A stretch of 32,552 nucleotides of DNA from Candidatus Staskawiczbacteria bacterium (GCA_903839895.1 CAIMDW010000004.1:1-32552); one strand, 5' to 3'. Positions 6,897 through 13,871 are shown, numbered from the stretch's first letter. Notes: a model not told the origin generated them from the sequence alone. A program made the numbers and translations.

Positions 6897-7848
6897 ATTT
6901 ATATCCTACCATAAAATTTTGTATTACCTTCTTTGTTTCTTTTGCATTTTTGACTTTCATCAGGTTTTCGCGGAGTTCTCTTGCACCTTCGAAATTTTTG
7001 GCGTAGGCATGGAAGTGTTTTTTCATGCTTTCAAAATGCTTGCTGGGACAATTTTTCTCGAATATTTTGGCGTGCTCGGCAATTGCGTTTAACCGTTCTG
7101 ACAGAGTAGGGGAATAGTCGGCGAAAAACCACGGGTCTCCTACAATTGCCCTGCCAATCATTATGCCATCCACGCCCGTTTCTTTTATCAATTTTTTAGC
7201 TTCTGCTAAAGTTTTTACGTCACCATTTCCAATAATCAAAGTTTCTGGCGCAATTTTGTCTCGAAGCTTTACAATCTCCTTTGCCAACTCCCAATGGGCT
7301 TGGCCGGTATAAGCTTCTTTTTTAGTGCGAAAATGCACAGTTAAAGCCGAAATATTTTCTTCTAAAATTGCGGGAATCCATTTGGAAATTTCATTTTTGT
7401 TGTACCCGATGCGAGTTTTTACAGAAACTGGAATTTTACCCGCACCTTTTTTAGCGGCCCTAATTATTTCTTTTGCCAAAGCCGGATTTTTTATCAGCGC
7501 AGCTCCTCCGCCTTTTTTCTCAATATTTGTATCGGGACATCCCATATTTATGTCTATTCCGTCAAAGCCAAGCTCGGCAACCAAAGCCGCCGCTTTTTCA
7601 AATTGCTCAGCCGTACCGCCAAAAAGTTGGGCGACTATTGGGCGCTCTTTTTTATTGAATTTCAAAAGTTCCATATAATACGGTTTTCCGCGCGAAAACA
7701 ATCCTTCAGCTGAAACAAATTCAGTCCAAAAAACGCTGGGCTTGCCGTATTTTAAAAACATCTGGCGAAATGCGTCGTCAGTCACCCCAGACATTGGGGC
7801 AGCAACCATAATCGGTTTTTTTAATTTTTTCCAAAATCCTTCTGCCAT
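6886..7848 (-). CDS. dus: tRNA-dihydrouridine synthase (DusB-like)
   Basis: 320 residues. FMN-dependent reduction of uridine to dihydrouridine in tRNA D-loops. The barrel opens with VAAPMSGVTDDAFR; the active-site loop INMGCPDTNIEKKGGG supplies Cys104. VKTRIGY, LTVHFRTKKEAYTG (family HGRT, here HFRT), GNGDV and GIMIGRAIVGDPWFF are the usual phosphate-binding and FMN contacts. The C-terminal helical tRNA-binding domain is present but short. It is the first gene of the operon, divergent from recQ across 57 bases, and its own -10 ends 8 bases before the ATG. Which uridine it modifies (DusB/position 17 type or other) cannot be told from this alone. Confidence 0.93.
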   Translation of the reverse strand: MAEGFWKKLKKPIMVAAPMSGVTDDAFRQMFLKYGKPSVFWTEFVSAEGLFSRGKPYYMELLKFNKKERPIVAQLFGGTAEQFEKAAALVAELGFDGIDINMGCPDTNIEKKGGGAALIKNPALAKEIIRAAKKGAGKIPVSVKTRIGYNKNEISKWIPAILEENISALTVHFRTKKEAYTGQAHWELAKEIVKLRDKIAPETLIIGNGDVKTLAEAKKLIKETGVDGIMIGRAIVGDPWFFADYSPTLSERLNAIAEHAKIFEKNCPSKHFESMKKHFHAYAKNFEGARELRENLMKVKNAKETKKVIQNFMVGYKYER

Positions 7849-7856
7849 TGCTTGTA

Positions 7857-7885
7857 TTTATAGCCTAAATTTGGATATTTTGCAA
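7857..7885 (-). promoter_or_regulatory. dus operon promoter
   Basis: Minus strand: TTGCAA (7880-7885), exactly 17 bases, TATAAA (7857-7862), then 8 bases to the ATG at 7848. The -35 lies inside the palindrome at 7876-7889. Confidence 0.65.
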
Positions 7886-7900
7886 AATAACAGGTACAAT
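7871..7900 (+). promoter_or_regulatory. recQ promoter
   Basis: TTGGAT (7871-7876), 18-base spacer, TACAAT (7895-7900), then 5 bases to the ATG at 7906. The predicted transcript has essentially no leader. Confidence 0.55.
7876..7889. promoter_or_regulatory. Candidate operator palindrome between dus and recQ
   Basis: TATTTTGCAAAATA is a perfect 14-base palindrome centred between the divergent promoters; it contains the dus -35 and lies in the recQ spacer. A protein bound here would affect both genes. A/T richness makes chance occurrence possible. Confidence 0.4.
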
Positions 7901-7905
7901 ATGTT

Positions 7906-9390
7906 ATGGAGAATTTATTAAAAAAACATTTCGGGTACAATGCCTTTCGACCGCTCCAAAAAGAAGTCATTGAAAGGGTTTTGCTTGGAGAGGATTCTGT
8001 GGTTTTAATGCCTACAGGAGGAGGCAAGTCGCTATGTTTTCAACTGCCAGCCCTTATCCTTGAAGGCATGGCAATTGTCATTTCTCCGCTTATTTCATTA
8101 ATGAAAGACCAAGTGGATTCGCTTTGTGCAAATGGCATTGCGGCAGATTATATAAACAGCAGCCTTACCCAGTCAGATATTGCAGAAGTTATGGAACGGA
8201 TTAGCGCCGGGAAATTAAAAATTCTTTATATCGCCCCTGAAAGGCTTAGCGTACCGGGTTTTGAAGATTTTTTGCATACTCTATGCATTAGCGTTATTGC
8301 AATTGATGAGGCCCATTGCATTTCCCAGTGGGGACACGACTTCAGGCCAGACTACCGCAATTTGAAAGTGCTGCGCAGAAATTTTCCCAAAATTCCAATT
8401 ATTGCGCTAACAGCCACGGCCACCGAAGAGGTTCGCGAAGATATTGTAAGACAGCTTTCTCTGCAAGACCACAAAATGTTCATTTCCAGCTTTAATCGTC
8501 CCAATTTAAGCTATGAAGTTCTTCCAAAAAAAGATTCTTTCTCTTCAATTCTTAGCCTTGTAAACAGCGATAAAAACGCCAGCGCAATCATTTACTGTTT
8601 TTCGCGCAACGACACCCAAACAATGGTTGATAAATTGAATATGCACGGCTTAAAAGCAGTTGCTTATCACGCGGGATTAAATGCCAAAACTAGGAAAGAA
8701 AACCAGGAAAAATTCATCAAAGACGAAGCCAACATCATGGTGGCCACTATTGCTTTTGGAATGGGAATTGACAAGCCCGATGTGAGGCTGGTCATACACC
8801 ACAGTTTGCCAAAATCAATTGAAGGATATTACCAGGAAACCGGGCGCGCAGGAAGAGACGGATTGCCTTCTCGATGCGTGCTCTTTTTTTCATATGCCGA
8901 CAAATTCAAGCAGGATTATTTCATCAATAATATAAGAGACGACGACGAACGTGAAAAGGCGCAAGAAAATCTTGCCCAAGTGTTGCATTACGGCGACCTG
9001 CACAGCTGCCGGCGCAAATTTTTGCTCAACTATTTTAACGAACATTATCCAGAAACAAACTGCGGAAATTGCGACAAGTGCGTAAAGGAACCTTCATTTA
9101 AAATTATTCCGAAATTGTCATCTATGGTTGGGGGAATAAAAATTGAAAATGATTCGTGCGACAAAATATTGCTCGAAAAGTTAAAAGCGCTAAGAACAAA
9201 AGAAGCGCAGCGTTTGCATGTGCCCCCTTACGTGGTATTTGGCGATAAAACCTTGATTCAAATGGCAAAGCACCTGCCCAAAACAGAAGAAGCCTTCTTA
9301 GAAATCCACGGCGTTGCCAGCAAAAAACTGGAACAATTCGGCGAACAGTTCATGCAACTTATCCGCGAATACATCGACGAAAATATGTAA
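7906..9390 (+). CDS. recQ: RecQ-family ATP-dependent DNA helicase lacking the winged-helix domain
   Basis: 494 residues. A 3'-5' superfamily 2 helicase of recombination and fork repair. Visible motifs: Q-motif region FGYNAFRPLQKEVI, Walker A MPTGGGKS (35-42), DEAH 134-137, ALTATAT (motif III), and motif VI YYQETGRAGRDG (309-320). The zinc subdomain has Cys368, 386, 389 and 392. Only about 25 residues then separate Cys392 from an HRDC-like C-terminus (about 417-494), so the RQC winged helix found in E. coli RecQ (609 residues) is absent. It is divergent from dus and ends 1 base before the convergent tRNA-Ser gene. Confidence 0.93.
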   Translation: MENLLKKHFGYNAFRPLQKEVIERVLLGEDSVVLMPTGGGKSLCFQLPALILEGMAIVISPLISLMKDQVDSLCANGIAADYINSSLTQSDIAEVMERISAGKLKILYIAPERLSVPGFEDFLHTLCISVIAIDEAHCISQWGHDFRPDYRNLKVLRRNFPKIPIIALTATATEEVREDIVRQLSLQDHKMFISSFNRPNLSYEVLPKKDSFSSILSLVNSDKNASAIIYCFSRNDTQTMVDKLNMHGLKAVAYHAGLNAKTRKENQEKFIKDEANIMVATIAFGMGIDKPDVRLVIHHSLPKSIEGYYQETGRAGRDGLPSRCVLFFSYADKFKQDYFINNIRDDDEREKAQENLAQVLHYGDLHSCRRKFLLNYFNEHYPETNCGNCDKCVKEPSFKIIPKLSSMVGGIKIENDSCDKILLEKLKALRTKEAQRLHVPPYVVFGDKTLIQMAKHLPKTEEAFLEIHGVASKKLEQFGEQFMQLIREYIDENM

Positions 9391-9391
9391 G

Positions 9392-9474
9392 CGGAGGGTG
9401 CAGGACTCGAACCTGCAAGGGGATTTCTCCCTCTGGTTTTCGAAACCAGTGCCTTACCATTAGACTAACCCTCC
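9392..9474 (-). tRNA. tRNA-Ser (CGA)
   Basis: Acceptor GGAGGGT/ACCCTCC with G73, anticodon stem CTGGT/ACCAG, loop TTCGAAA (anticodon CGA), class II variable arm with a GGGA-GAAA-TCCC hairpin, T-arm GCAGG-TTCGAGT-CCTGC. 83 bases, no encoded CCA. Its 3' end abuts the recQ stop codon. Confidence 0.95.
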
Positions 9475-9503
9475 ATAAAATTATATTAGCACACTTTTAC
9501 CAA

Positions 9504-9526
9504 AAATGCGGCTTTTAGCCGCATTT
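9504..9526 (-). terminator. Terminator of the gene at 9544-9963
   Basis: Stem AAATGCGGCT/AGCCGCATTT with a 3-base loop, continued by T residues on the minus strand. It separates this gene from tRNA-Ser. Confidence 0.8.
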
Positions 9527-9543
9527 ATTGCGATTTATTTAAC

Positions 9544-9963
9544 TTATTTTGTTTCGTTTTTTATCAGAACTTTATGCCAATCATTATAATCATAAATATC
9601 ATGAGCGATAATTCCTGCCACAACTCCCACGAAAATGCTTGGCAAATAAAAATAATCTATAAACCATACCACTGCCAGGAATATAGCTCCTGTTATCCAA
9701 TGATGCAAATGGATTTTGTAATTCTGCCCGATATTTATATATATGCAATCAACTTTTCCTGATTCTACAAAATATTTTGCAAAAAGTTTGGCGCCCAAAT
9801 ACCCAAGTACCAGGCCCACTCCTAAAAGCAAAGAGTAATACATAGAAGCCATCAATACGAAGGCTGGAAGGAATTTTCTTACTTTTGTTTTATTGTCGCT
9901 TTTTGCTAATTCTAAGTCTATTAACTTGTTGTTTATCTCGTTTAATTCAGCGTTATTTGTCAT
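9544..9963 (-). CDS. Integral membrane protein, unknown, His-rich loop
   Basis: 139 residues. A charged N-terminal helix of about 30 residues is followed by three or four hydrophobic helices (about 31-55, 88-103 and 107-122, with a shorter segment between the first two). Between helices is KIHLHHWITGAIF and near the end GIIAHDIYDYNDWHK. The His and Asp pairs in HLHHW and AHD could bind a metal, by inference only. I do not recognise a named family. It is a single-gene unit with its own promoter (10034-10062) and terminator (9504-9526). Confidence 0.75.
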   Translation of the reverse strand: MTNNAELNEINNKLIDLELAKSDNKTKVRKFLPAFVLMASMYYSLLLGVGLVLGYLGAKLFAKYFVESGKVDCIYINIGQNYKIHLHHWITGAIFLAVVWFIDYFYLPSIFVGVVAGIIAHDIYDYNDWHKVLIKNETK

Positions 9964-10033
9964 AAAAGAATGCCGATTTCCTGATAGAAACCGTTTAGTT
10001 TTACCCCTAACGTTAAATCTAATAATTTAATCT

Positions 10034-10062
10034 ATTTTAGCATTCAAATGCCTCCCTGTCCA
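10034..10062 (-). promoter_or_regulatory. Promoter of the membrane protein gene at 9544-9963
   Basis: Minus strand: TGGACA (10057-10062), 17-base spacer ending TGC, TAAAAT (10034-10039): an extended -10. The predicted leader is about 60 bases, long for this window. Confidence 0.5.
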
Positions 10063-10086
10063 GCGTTAGCACCCAAACTTATCCCC

Positions 10087-10122
10087 ACCTAAAAAACCGC
10101 CTTTTGAAGCGGTTTTTTAGGT
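10087..10122 (-). terminator. Terminator of tRNA-Arg (CCU)
   Basis: A 14-base-pair perfect stem ACCTAAAAAACCGC/GCGGTTTTTTAGGT with an 8-base loop. It works in both directions but follows the minus-strand tRNA. Confidence 0.85.
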
Positions 10123-10130
10123 AAATTTTG

Positions 10131-10202
10131 TGCCCTCGGGAGGAATCGAACCTCCATTTAAGGTTTAGGAAACCTCCGTCCTATCCGTTGAACGACGAGG
10201 GC
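10131..10202 (-). tRNA. tRNA-Arg (CCU)
   Basis: Acceptor GCCCTCG/CGAGGGC with A73, anticodon loop TTCCTAA (anticodon CCU), T-arm GGAGG-TTCGATT-CCTCC. 72 bases, no encoded CCA. Confidence 0.95.
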
Positions 10203-10244
10203 AAGTTATGCTATGATACCATAATAATCTTAAAAAATAAAGTC

Positions 10245-11249
10245 ATGAAGTCTCCAATTATTGAAATTGCTAAAAAAAGTTGCCCGGCAGTAATTACGGT
10301 AATCGCTTCCAAAGATTTGCCTAGGGCTGAAAATCTTTACGGTTTTCCCTATAGCAAAAAAGAAAAGAAAAGCCAGTTCCAGAAAACTCAAATTGGCGGA
10401 GGATCGGGATTTATTGTTTCTGCCGATGGCTATGTTTTAACTTCAAACCATGTAGTTTCCGACACTATGGCTGACTACACGGTCATTTTAGACTCAAAAC
10501 ACAAATATCCTGCAAAAGTTTTTTCCAGAAACCCAATAAACGACACTGCGGTCTTGAAAATTGATGGTGACAGCTTTCCGTTTTTGGAAATGGCAGACTC
10601 GGACACCATTGAACTCGGCGAAGATGTTTTGGCAATTGGAAACGCTTTGGGCGAGTTTACAGACACTTTGTCAGCGGGCATTGTTTCGGGATTATCCCGA
10701 TTCATTACGGCTTTTGGCGGGCTTGACCACCAGTCTCAAAACCTGCGAGGGCTAATCCAAACCGACGCCGCCATTAACCCTGGAAATTCGGGGGGACCTT
10801 TGGTAAATATGGACGGGAAAGTAATCGGCATAAACACTGCCACAATTTCGGGCGCCCAAAACATCGGCTTTGCAATCCCTATAAATTATGCCTCAAAAGA
10901 TTTGGAAGAAGTCAAAAAATACGGCAAAATTATTATGCCGTTTTTGGGAGTAAAATATGTTTTGATTTCCAAAGAAATGGCCGAAATAAATAAACTTCCG
11001 GTAAACGACGGGGCAGTGGTGGTAAGGGAAGCTTTGGGCGAATCTCCAGTGGTAAAAGGCTCGGCCGCGGACTTGGCGGGAGTGAAAGAATGGGACATAA
11101 TTTTAGAATGCAACAATGAAAAAATCAGCGTCAAAAATCCTCTTGCAGAAATCCTGCAAAAATGCAAAATCGGAGAACAAACAACTCTCAAAATCCTGCG
11201 CGACAAAAAAGAAATAACCCTAAAAATAAAACTGGAAGAGAAAATTTAA
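10245..11249 (+). CDS. HtrA/DegP-type serine protease with PDZ domain, no membrane anchor
   Basis: 334 residues from the ATG at 10245; the open frame extends upstream only through the antisense of tRNA-Arg and was not used. Trypsin-like protease domain with the triad His69 (TSNHVV), Asp100 (NDTAVLKI) and Ser182 (NPGNSGGP), followed by one PDZ domain (about 245-330) with an internal DLAGVKEWDIIL stretch. HtrA proteases degrade or refold damaged proteins, normally in the periplasm or at the outer membrane face. Here the N-terminus (MKSPIIEIAKKSCPAVI) has no signal peptide or transmembrane helix, so a cytosolic location or a misplaced start must be considered. It is a single gene ending at a strong bidirectional terminator. 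Confidence 0.9.
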   Translation: MKSPIIEIAKKSCPAVITVIASKDLPRAENLYGFPYSKKEKKSQFQKTQIGGGSGFIVSADGYVLTSNHVVSDTMADYTVILDSKHKYPAKVFSRNPINDTAVLKIDGDSFPFLEMADSDTIELGEDVLAIGNALGEFTDTLSAGIVSGLSRFITAFGGLDHQSQNLRGLIQTDAAINPGNSGGPLVNMDGKVIGINTATISGAQNIGFAIPINYASKDLEEVKKYGKIIMPFLGVKYVLISKEMAEINKLPVNDGAVVVREALGESPVVKGSAADLAGVKEWDIILECNNEKISVKNPLAEILQKCKIGEQTTLKILRDKKEITLKIKLEEKI

Positions 11250-11264
11250 TAATTTAATTTAAAC

Positions 11265-11339
11265 AAAAAAACAAGTAAAGTTTTTCTTTTCGGGCTGGCC
11301 GTGGGTTTGGCGGGCGTGAAAAACTTTACTTGTTTTTTT
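11265..11339. terminator. Bidirectional terminator with large GC-rich loop
   Basis: A perfect 22-base inverted repeat (11265-11286 and 11318-11339, core ACAAGTAAAG) with T-tracts on both strands, between the convergent htrA and ABC permease genes. The 31-base loop is far more G-rich than its surroundings. Confidence 0.8.
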
Positions 11340-11341
11340 AG

Positions 11342-12088
11342 TTAAACCTGTATCTTGGAAAAAAGATAACTGCCCGCTCCAATCAAAACCAAAACTATCA
11401 CCGCTAAAACCGTAAAATCGGTCATTAAGCCAAATTGTGCAACATTCCCAAGGGTACCGCGCAATCCGTCCACTCCATAAGCCAAAGGATCTAGCCTGAC
11501 AATCATTTCAAGGGCTTTTGGCAAGCCGGTCAAAGGAAAAAGAGAGCCCGAAAGGAAAAATATCGGCATCACCAAAAAATTCATAATCAATTGAAACCCG
11601 TGCATGTCTTCCAAAATTGAGGCGATGGCTGTTCCCAAAGCCGTAAAAATCAAGGCAATAAGAACCATGTAAATGAAAGCAATCGGCAGAAGCGCAAAGC
11701 TTGCAAGTTTGAATCCTGCTAAAAAAGAAATTGCAAAAACTATCAAACCCTGCAAAACGGCCACAGTTGCTCCTCCTAAAGTCCGTCCCAGCATTATCTG
11801 CCAGCGAGGAACAGGAGCCACTAAAGTCTCTTTCAAAAACCCAAATTGCCTGTCCCAAATCACGCTTATTCCTGAAAAAATCGCCAAAAACAAAATGCTC
11901 ATGGAAATGATTCCCGGCACCAAAAACTGGATGTAATTTCCTTGGCCGGCTTTTTGGAAAATCGGGCCCAAGCCGAATCCCAAGGCAAGCAAAAACAAAA
12001 TCGGCTGGCCAAGCGACCCGATTATTCTGGACTTCGACCTGAAATATTTGATTATTTCTCTTTTCCAAAGAGTGTAAATTGCGATCAT
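11342..12088 (-). CDS. ABC-2 type transporter permease (DrrB/NodJ type)
   Basis: 248 residues with six hydrophobic helices. It begins with a cytosolic KREIIKYFRSK segment before helix 1 and carries the conserved region after helix 2 with WDRQFGFLKETLVAPVPR, which is the ABC-2 permease signature. The C-terminal half has FFLSGSLFPLTGLPKAL and RLDPLAYGVDGLR, also typical of DrrB-like exporters of drugs, lipids or polysaccharides. It pairs with the ATPase gene 115 bases upstream. The substrate cannot be inferred. Confidence 0.9.
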   Translation of the reverse strand: MIAIYTLWKREIIKYFRSKSRIIGSLGQPILFLLALGFGLGPIFQKAGQGNYIQFLVPGIISMSILFLAIFSGISVIWDRQFGFLKETLVAPVPRWQIMLGRTLGGATVAVLQGLIVFAISFLAGFKLASFALLPIAFIYMVLIALIFTALGTAIASILEDMHGFQLIMNFLVMPIFFLSGSLFPLTGLPKALEMIVRLDPLAYGVDGLRGTLGNVAQFGLMTDFTVLAVIVLVLIGAGSYLFSKIQV

Positions 12089-12203
12089 AAATGTGGTTTA
12101 TTATTAAAGCGAGGCAATGAACTTTTCGTAGGCTCTGGTCCACTTGCCCGTAGAGGCAAAGGGGGTCACCAGCTCCGGAGAAAAGTTTGTTGCCGAGCGA
12201 AAT
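12089..12203. other. GC-rich spacer inside the ABC operon
   Basis: The spacer is visibly richer in G and C than its neighbours and has short inverted repeats: TTGCC/GGCAA around 12150, and AGGCAATG at 12113-12120 facing CATTGCCT at 12234-12241. On the minus strand a frame without an ATG stays open for about 45 codons, from within the end of the ATPase gene to a TAA near 12107, containing FASTGKWTRAYEKF. It could be an intergenic repeat, a structured RNA or a gene remnant; I do not recognise it. Confidence 0.35.
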
Positions 12204-12995
12204 TTATCTGCGCCAGGCTCTTGCTCGCCCTGACATTGCCTGGTTTTTTACTGTTTCTTCGCGGATTTCGCTTCCTGTAAGCGCCAAAAACGCATCTTCC
12301 AAAGAATCTTTTTTTGTTTGGGCTTTCAATTCGTCAGCAGTTCCCTGGGCAATAATTTTTCCATGGTCAATTATGGCAATACGGTCGGAAACCTTGTCGG
12401 CTTCTTCCATATAATGCGTTGTCAGAAAAACCGTAATCCCTTCTTCCTGGTTCATTTTTTTCAAATATTCCCAAATATGGTTCCTTGTCTGCGGATCTAG
12501 CCCTATTGTCGGCTCATCCAAAAATAAAACCTTCGGGTGATGCAAAAATCCACGGGCAATTTCGAGGCGTCGTTTCATTCCTCCCGAAAAGTGCTTTACC
12601 AAGTCATCCTTCCTGTCCCAAAGTTCCACAAAAGTCATTAATTGCTTGATTCTTTCTTTACGGATTTTCACGGGAACTTTGTAAAGCATCCCATGCATGT
12701 CCATATTTTCGTAGGCTGTAAGATCGTCATCGAGGCTTGGATCCTGAAAAACAATTCCAAAAGAAGCCCGCGCTTGTTCTTGCTGTTTTGTCGGGTCAAA
12801 ACCATTTATCAGTATTGTTCCAGCTGTTGGGGCAGCTAATGTAGTCAACATTTTTATGGTTGTAGTTTTGCCGGCGCCATTCGGACCTAAAAAGGCGAAA
12901 ATTTCGCCCTTTTTTACGTTAAAGCTTATATTGTCTACCGCAGTAAAATCTTTAAACCTTTTTGTAAGGTTTTTTATTTCTATAATATTCTCCAT
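12204..12995 (-). CDS. ABC transporter ATP-binding protein (DrrA/CcmA type)
   Basis: 263 residues. Walker A GPNGAGKTT (38-46), Q-loop FGIVFQDPSLDDDLTA, signature FSGGMKRRLEIARG, Walker B VLFLDEPT and H-loop TTHYMEEAD. The short form with one nucleotide-binding domain powers the permease encoded next (11342-12088). The C-terminus after EDAFLALTG carries about 20 extra basic residues (ending RARAWRR) that are not part of the usual fold and coincide with the start of a GC-rich stretch, so the gene end may have been altered by insertion or a frameshift. Export substrate unknown. Confidence 0.92.
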   Translation of the reverse strand: MENIIEIKNLTKRFKDFTAVDNISFNVKKGEIFAFLGPNGAGKTTTIKMLTTLAAPTAGTILINGFDPTKQQEQARASFGIVFQDPSLDDDLTAYENMDMHGMLYKVPVKIRKERIKQLMTFVELWDRKDDLVKHFSGGMKRRLEIARGFLHHPKVLFLDEPTIGLDPQTRNHIWEYLKKMNQEEGITVFLTTHYMEEADKVSDRIAIIDHGKIIAQGTADELKAQTKKDSLEDAFLALTGSEIREETVKNQAMSGRARAWRR

Positions 12996-13018
12996 TTTAT
13001 CAATACGAGATAAAATTA

Positions 13019-13423
13019 TTATTCGGTTGTCTTGCCGTCGAATTCTTCTTCATTTGCAGGATCTTCGGCTTCAGCTTTTGTCGCCCTTACAACTCCGTCT
13101 TGATGATGAGCAGGGGAGTAAATGGTATAAAGCTTCAAATCTTCAGAATCTGAAGTATTTATGACGTTGTGTTGGGCGCCTGCTGGAACAATAACTGCAA
13201 ACCCGTCTTTCACTTCATACTCGTTTCCATCAATAATTACTTTTCCTTGGCCTTTTTCAAAGCGGAAAAACTGGTCGTTGTCTTCGTGAACCTCCATCCC
13301 AATTTCTTCTTTTGGCAGAAGGCTCATCAAAACCAGCTGGCTGTGCTTGCCAGTGTACAAAACTTTCCTAAAATTTTCATTGTTACTTGTATCACTTTCT
13401 ATATTAGAACAAAATCCTTTCAT
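13019..13423 (-). CDS. Small cupin-domain protein
   Basis: 134 residues, a single cupin barrel. Motif 1 reads GMEVHEDNDQFFRFEKGQG (one His, followed by Glu, Asp and Gln at positions that often hold metal ligands), motif 2 reads VIVPAGAQHNVINTS with the second His. After the barrel, YTIYSPAHHQDGVV and an acidic tail match cupins annotated as mannose-6-phosphate isomerase-like or hypothetical. The likely role is metal-dependent small-molecule binding or isomerisation; the substrate is unknown. It precedes the ABC ATPase by 23 bases on the same strand and is probably cotranscribed. Confidence 0.85.
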   Translation of the reverse strand: MKGFCSNIESDTSNNENFRKVLYTGKHSQLVLMSLLPKEEIGMEVHEDNDQFFRFEKGQGKVIIDGNEYEVKDGFAVIVPAGAQHNVINTSDSEDLKLYTIYSPAHHQDGVVRATKAEAEDPANEEEFDGKTTE

Positions 13424-13458
13424 GTTTTTATTTTTTAATTATTATATTTTATTCTACC

Positions 13459-13489
13459 AAAAAACCGCCTTGATTGAAAGCGGTTTTTT
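13459..13489 (-). terminator. Terminator of the tRNA-Arg/tRNA-His transcript
   Basis: AAAAAACCGC (13459-13468) pairs with GCGGTTTTTT (13480-13489), with an 11-base loop. It lies between tRNA-His and the cupin gene on the minus strand. Confidence 0.82.
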
Positions 13490-13496
13490 GAAAATG

Positions 13497-13568
13497 GGCG
13501 GCTAACGGGATTTGCACCCGTGATGACGCTGCCACAGAGCGTTGTGTTACTGCTACACCATAGCCGCC
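13497..13568 (-). tRNA. tRNA-His (GUG), atypical T-loop
   Basis: G-1 plus acceptor GCGGCTA/TAGCCGC with C73, the His identity pair. Anticodon stem ACGCT/AGCGT, loop CTGTGGC (anticodon GUG). The T-loop is TGCAAAT, with G in place of the usual pseudouridine position 55, and the D-loop lacks the GG pair. 72 bases, no encoded CCA. Confidence 0.93.
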
Positions 13569-13571
13569 ATG

Positions 13572-13643
13572 TGCCCCCGGTTGGAATCGAACCAACAACC
13601 AGAACTTAGAAGGTTCTTATTATATCCATTTAACTACGGGGGC
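13572..13643 (-). tRNA. tRNA-Arg (UCU)
   Basis: Acceptor GCCCCCG/CGGGGGC with A73, anticodon stem AGAAC/GTTCT, loop CTTCTAA (anticodon UCU), T-arm GTTGG-TTCGATT-CCAAC. First gene of the minus-strand pair. Confidence 0.95.
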
Positions 13644-13654
13644 TTATGTATCAG

Positions 13655-13683
13655 ATATTATCACAAAATTTCCCCTTTGACAA
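13655..13683 (-). promoter_or_regulatory. Promoter of tRNA-Arg/tRNA-His
   Basis: Minus strand: TTGTCA (13678-13683), 17 bases, TAATAT (13655-13660), near-consensus. Its -35 overlaps the -35 of the divergent tRNA promoter by five bases. Confidence 0.8.
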
Positions 13684-13705
13684 TATGAAGTTTGTCGGTT
13701 AGAAT
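13677..13705 (+). promoter_or_regulatory. Promoter of tRNA-Pro/tRNA-Gly
   Basis: TTGACA (13677-13682), 17 bases, TAGAAT (13700-13705), 12 bases before tRNA-Pro. The -35 is a perfect consensus. Confidence 0.82.
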
Positions 13706-13717
13706 AATCCTATAAAA

Positions 13718-13788
13718 CGGGGCGTCGTATAGTGGTAGTATAAACGCTTTGGGAGCGTTTGGTCTGAGTTCGATTCTCAGCGCCCCGA
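13718..13788 (+). tRNA. tRNA-Pro (UGG)
   Basis: Acceptor CGGGGCG/CGCCCCG with A73, including the C1-G72 pair typical of bacterial tRNA-Pro. Anticodon stem AACGC/GCGTT, loop TTTGGGA (anticodon UGG, G37), T-arm CTGAG-TTCGATT-CTCAG. 71 bases, no encoded CCA. Confidence 0.95.
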
Positions 13789-13800
13789 CAAAAAAATAAT

Positions 13801-13871
13801 GCGGGTATCGTATATCGGTATTACCTTAGCTTTCCAAGCTAATGAGAGGGGTTCGACTCCCCTTACCCGCT
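13801..13871 (+). tRNA. tRNA-Gly (UCC)
   Basis: Acceptor GCGGGTA/TACCCGC with U73, anticodon stem TTAGC/GCTAA, loop TTTCCAA (anticodon UCC), T-arm AGGGG-TTCGACT-CCCCT. It ends 9 bases before the ZIP transporter start, so the two may share a transcript. Confidence 0.95.

Noticed and set aside
9430-9450. A UCG anticodon (Arg) in the class II tRNA at 9392
   Set aside because: An error in reading the reverse complement; the correct loop is TTCGAAA, giving CGA, which agrees with the class II serine structure.
10128-10244. Upstream extension of the HtrA reading frame
   Set aside because: This part is the antisense of tRNA-Arg (CCU) and its flank; the ATG at 10245 begins the real protein.
11508-12143. 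Second minus-strand frame of 211 codons over the ABC permease
   Set aside because: It overlaps the permease almost entirely, and only the 248-residue frame shows the ABC-2 helices.
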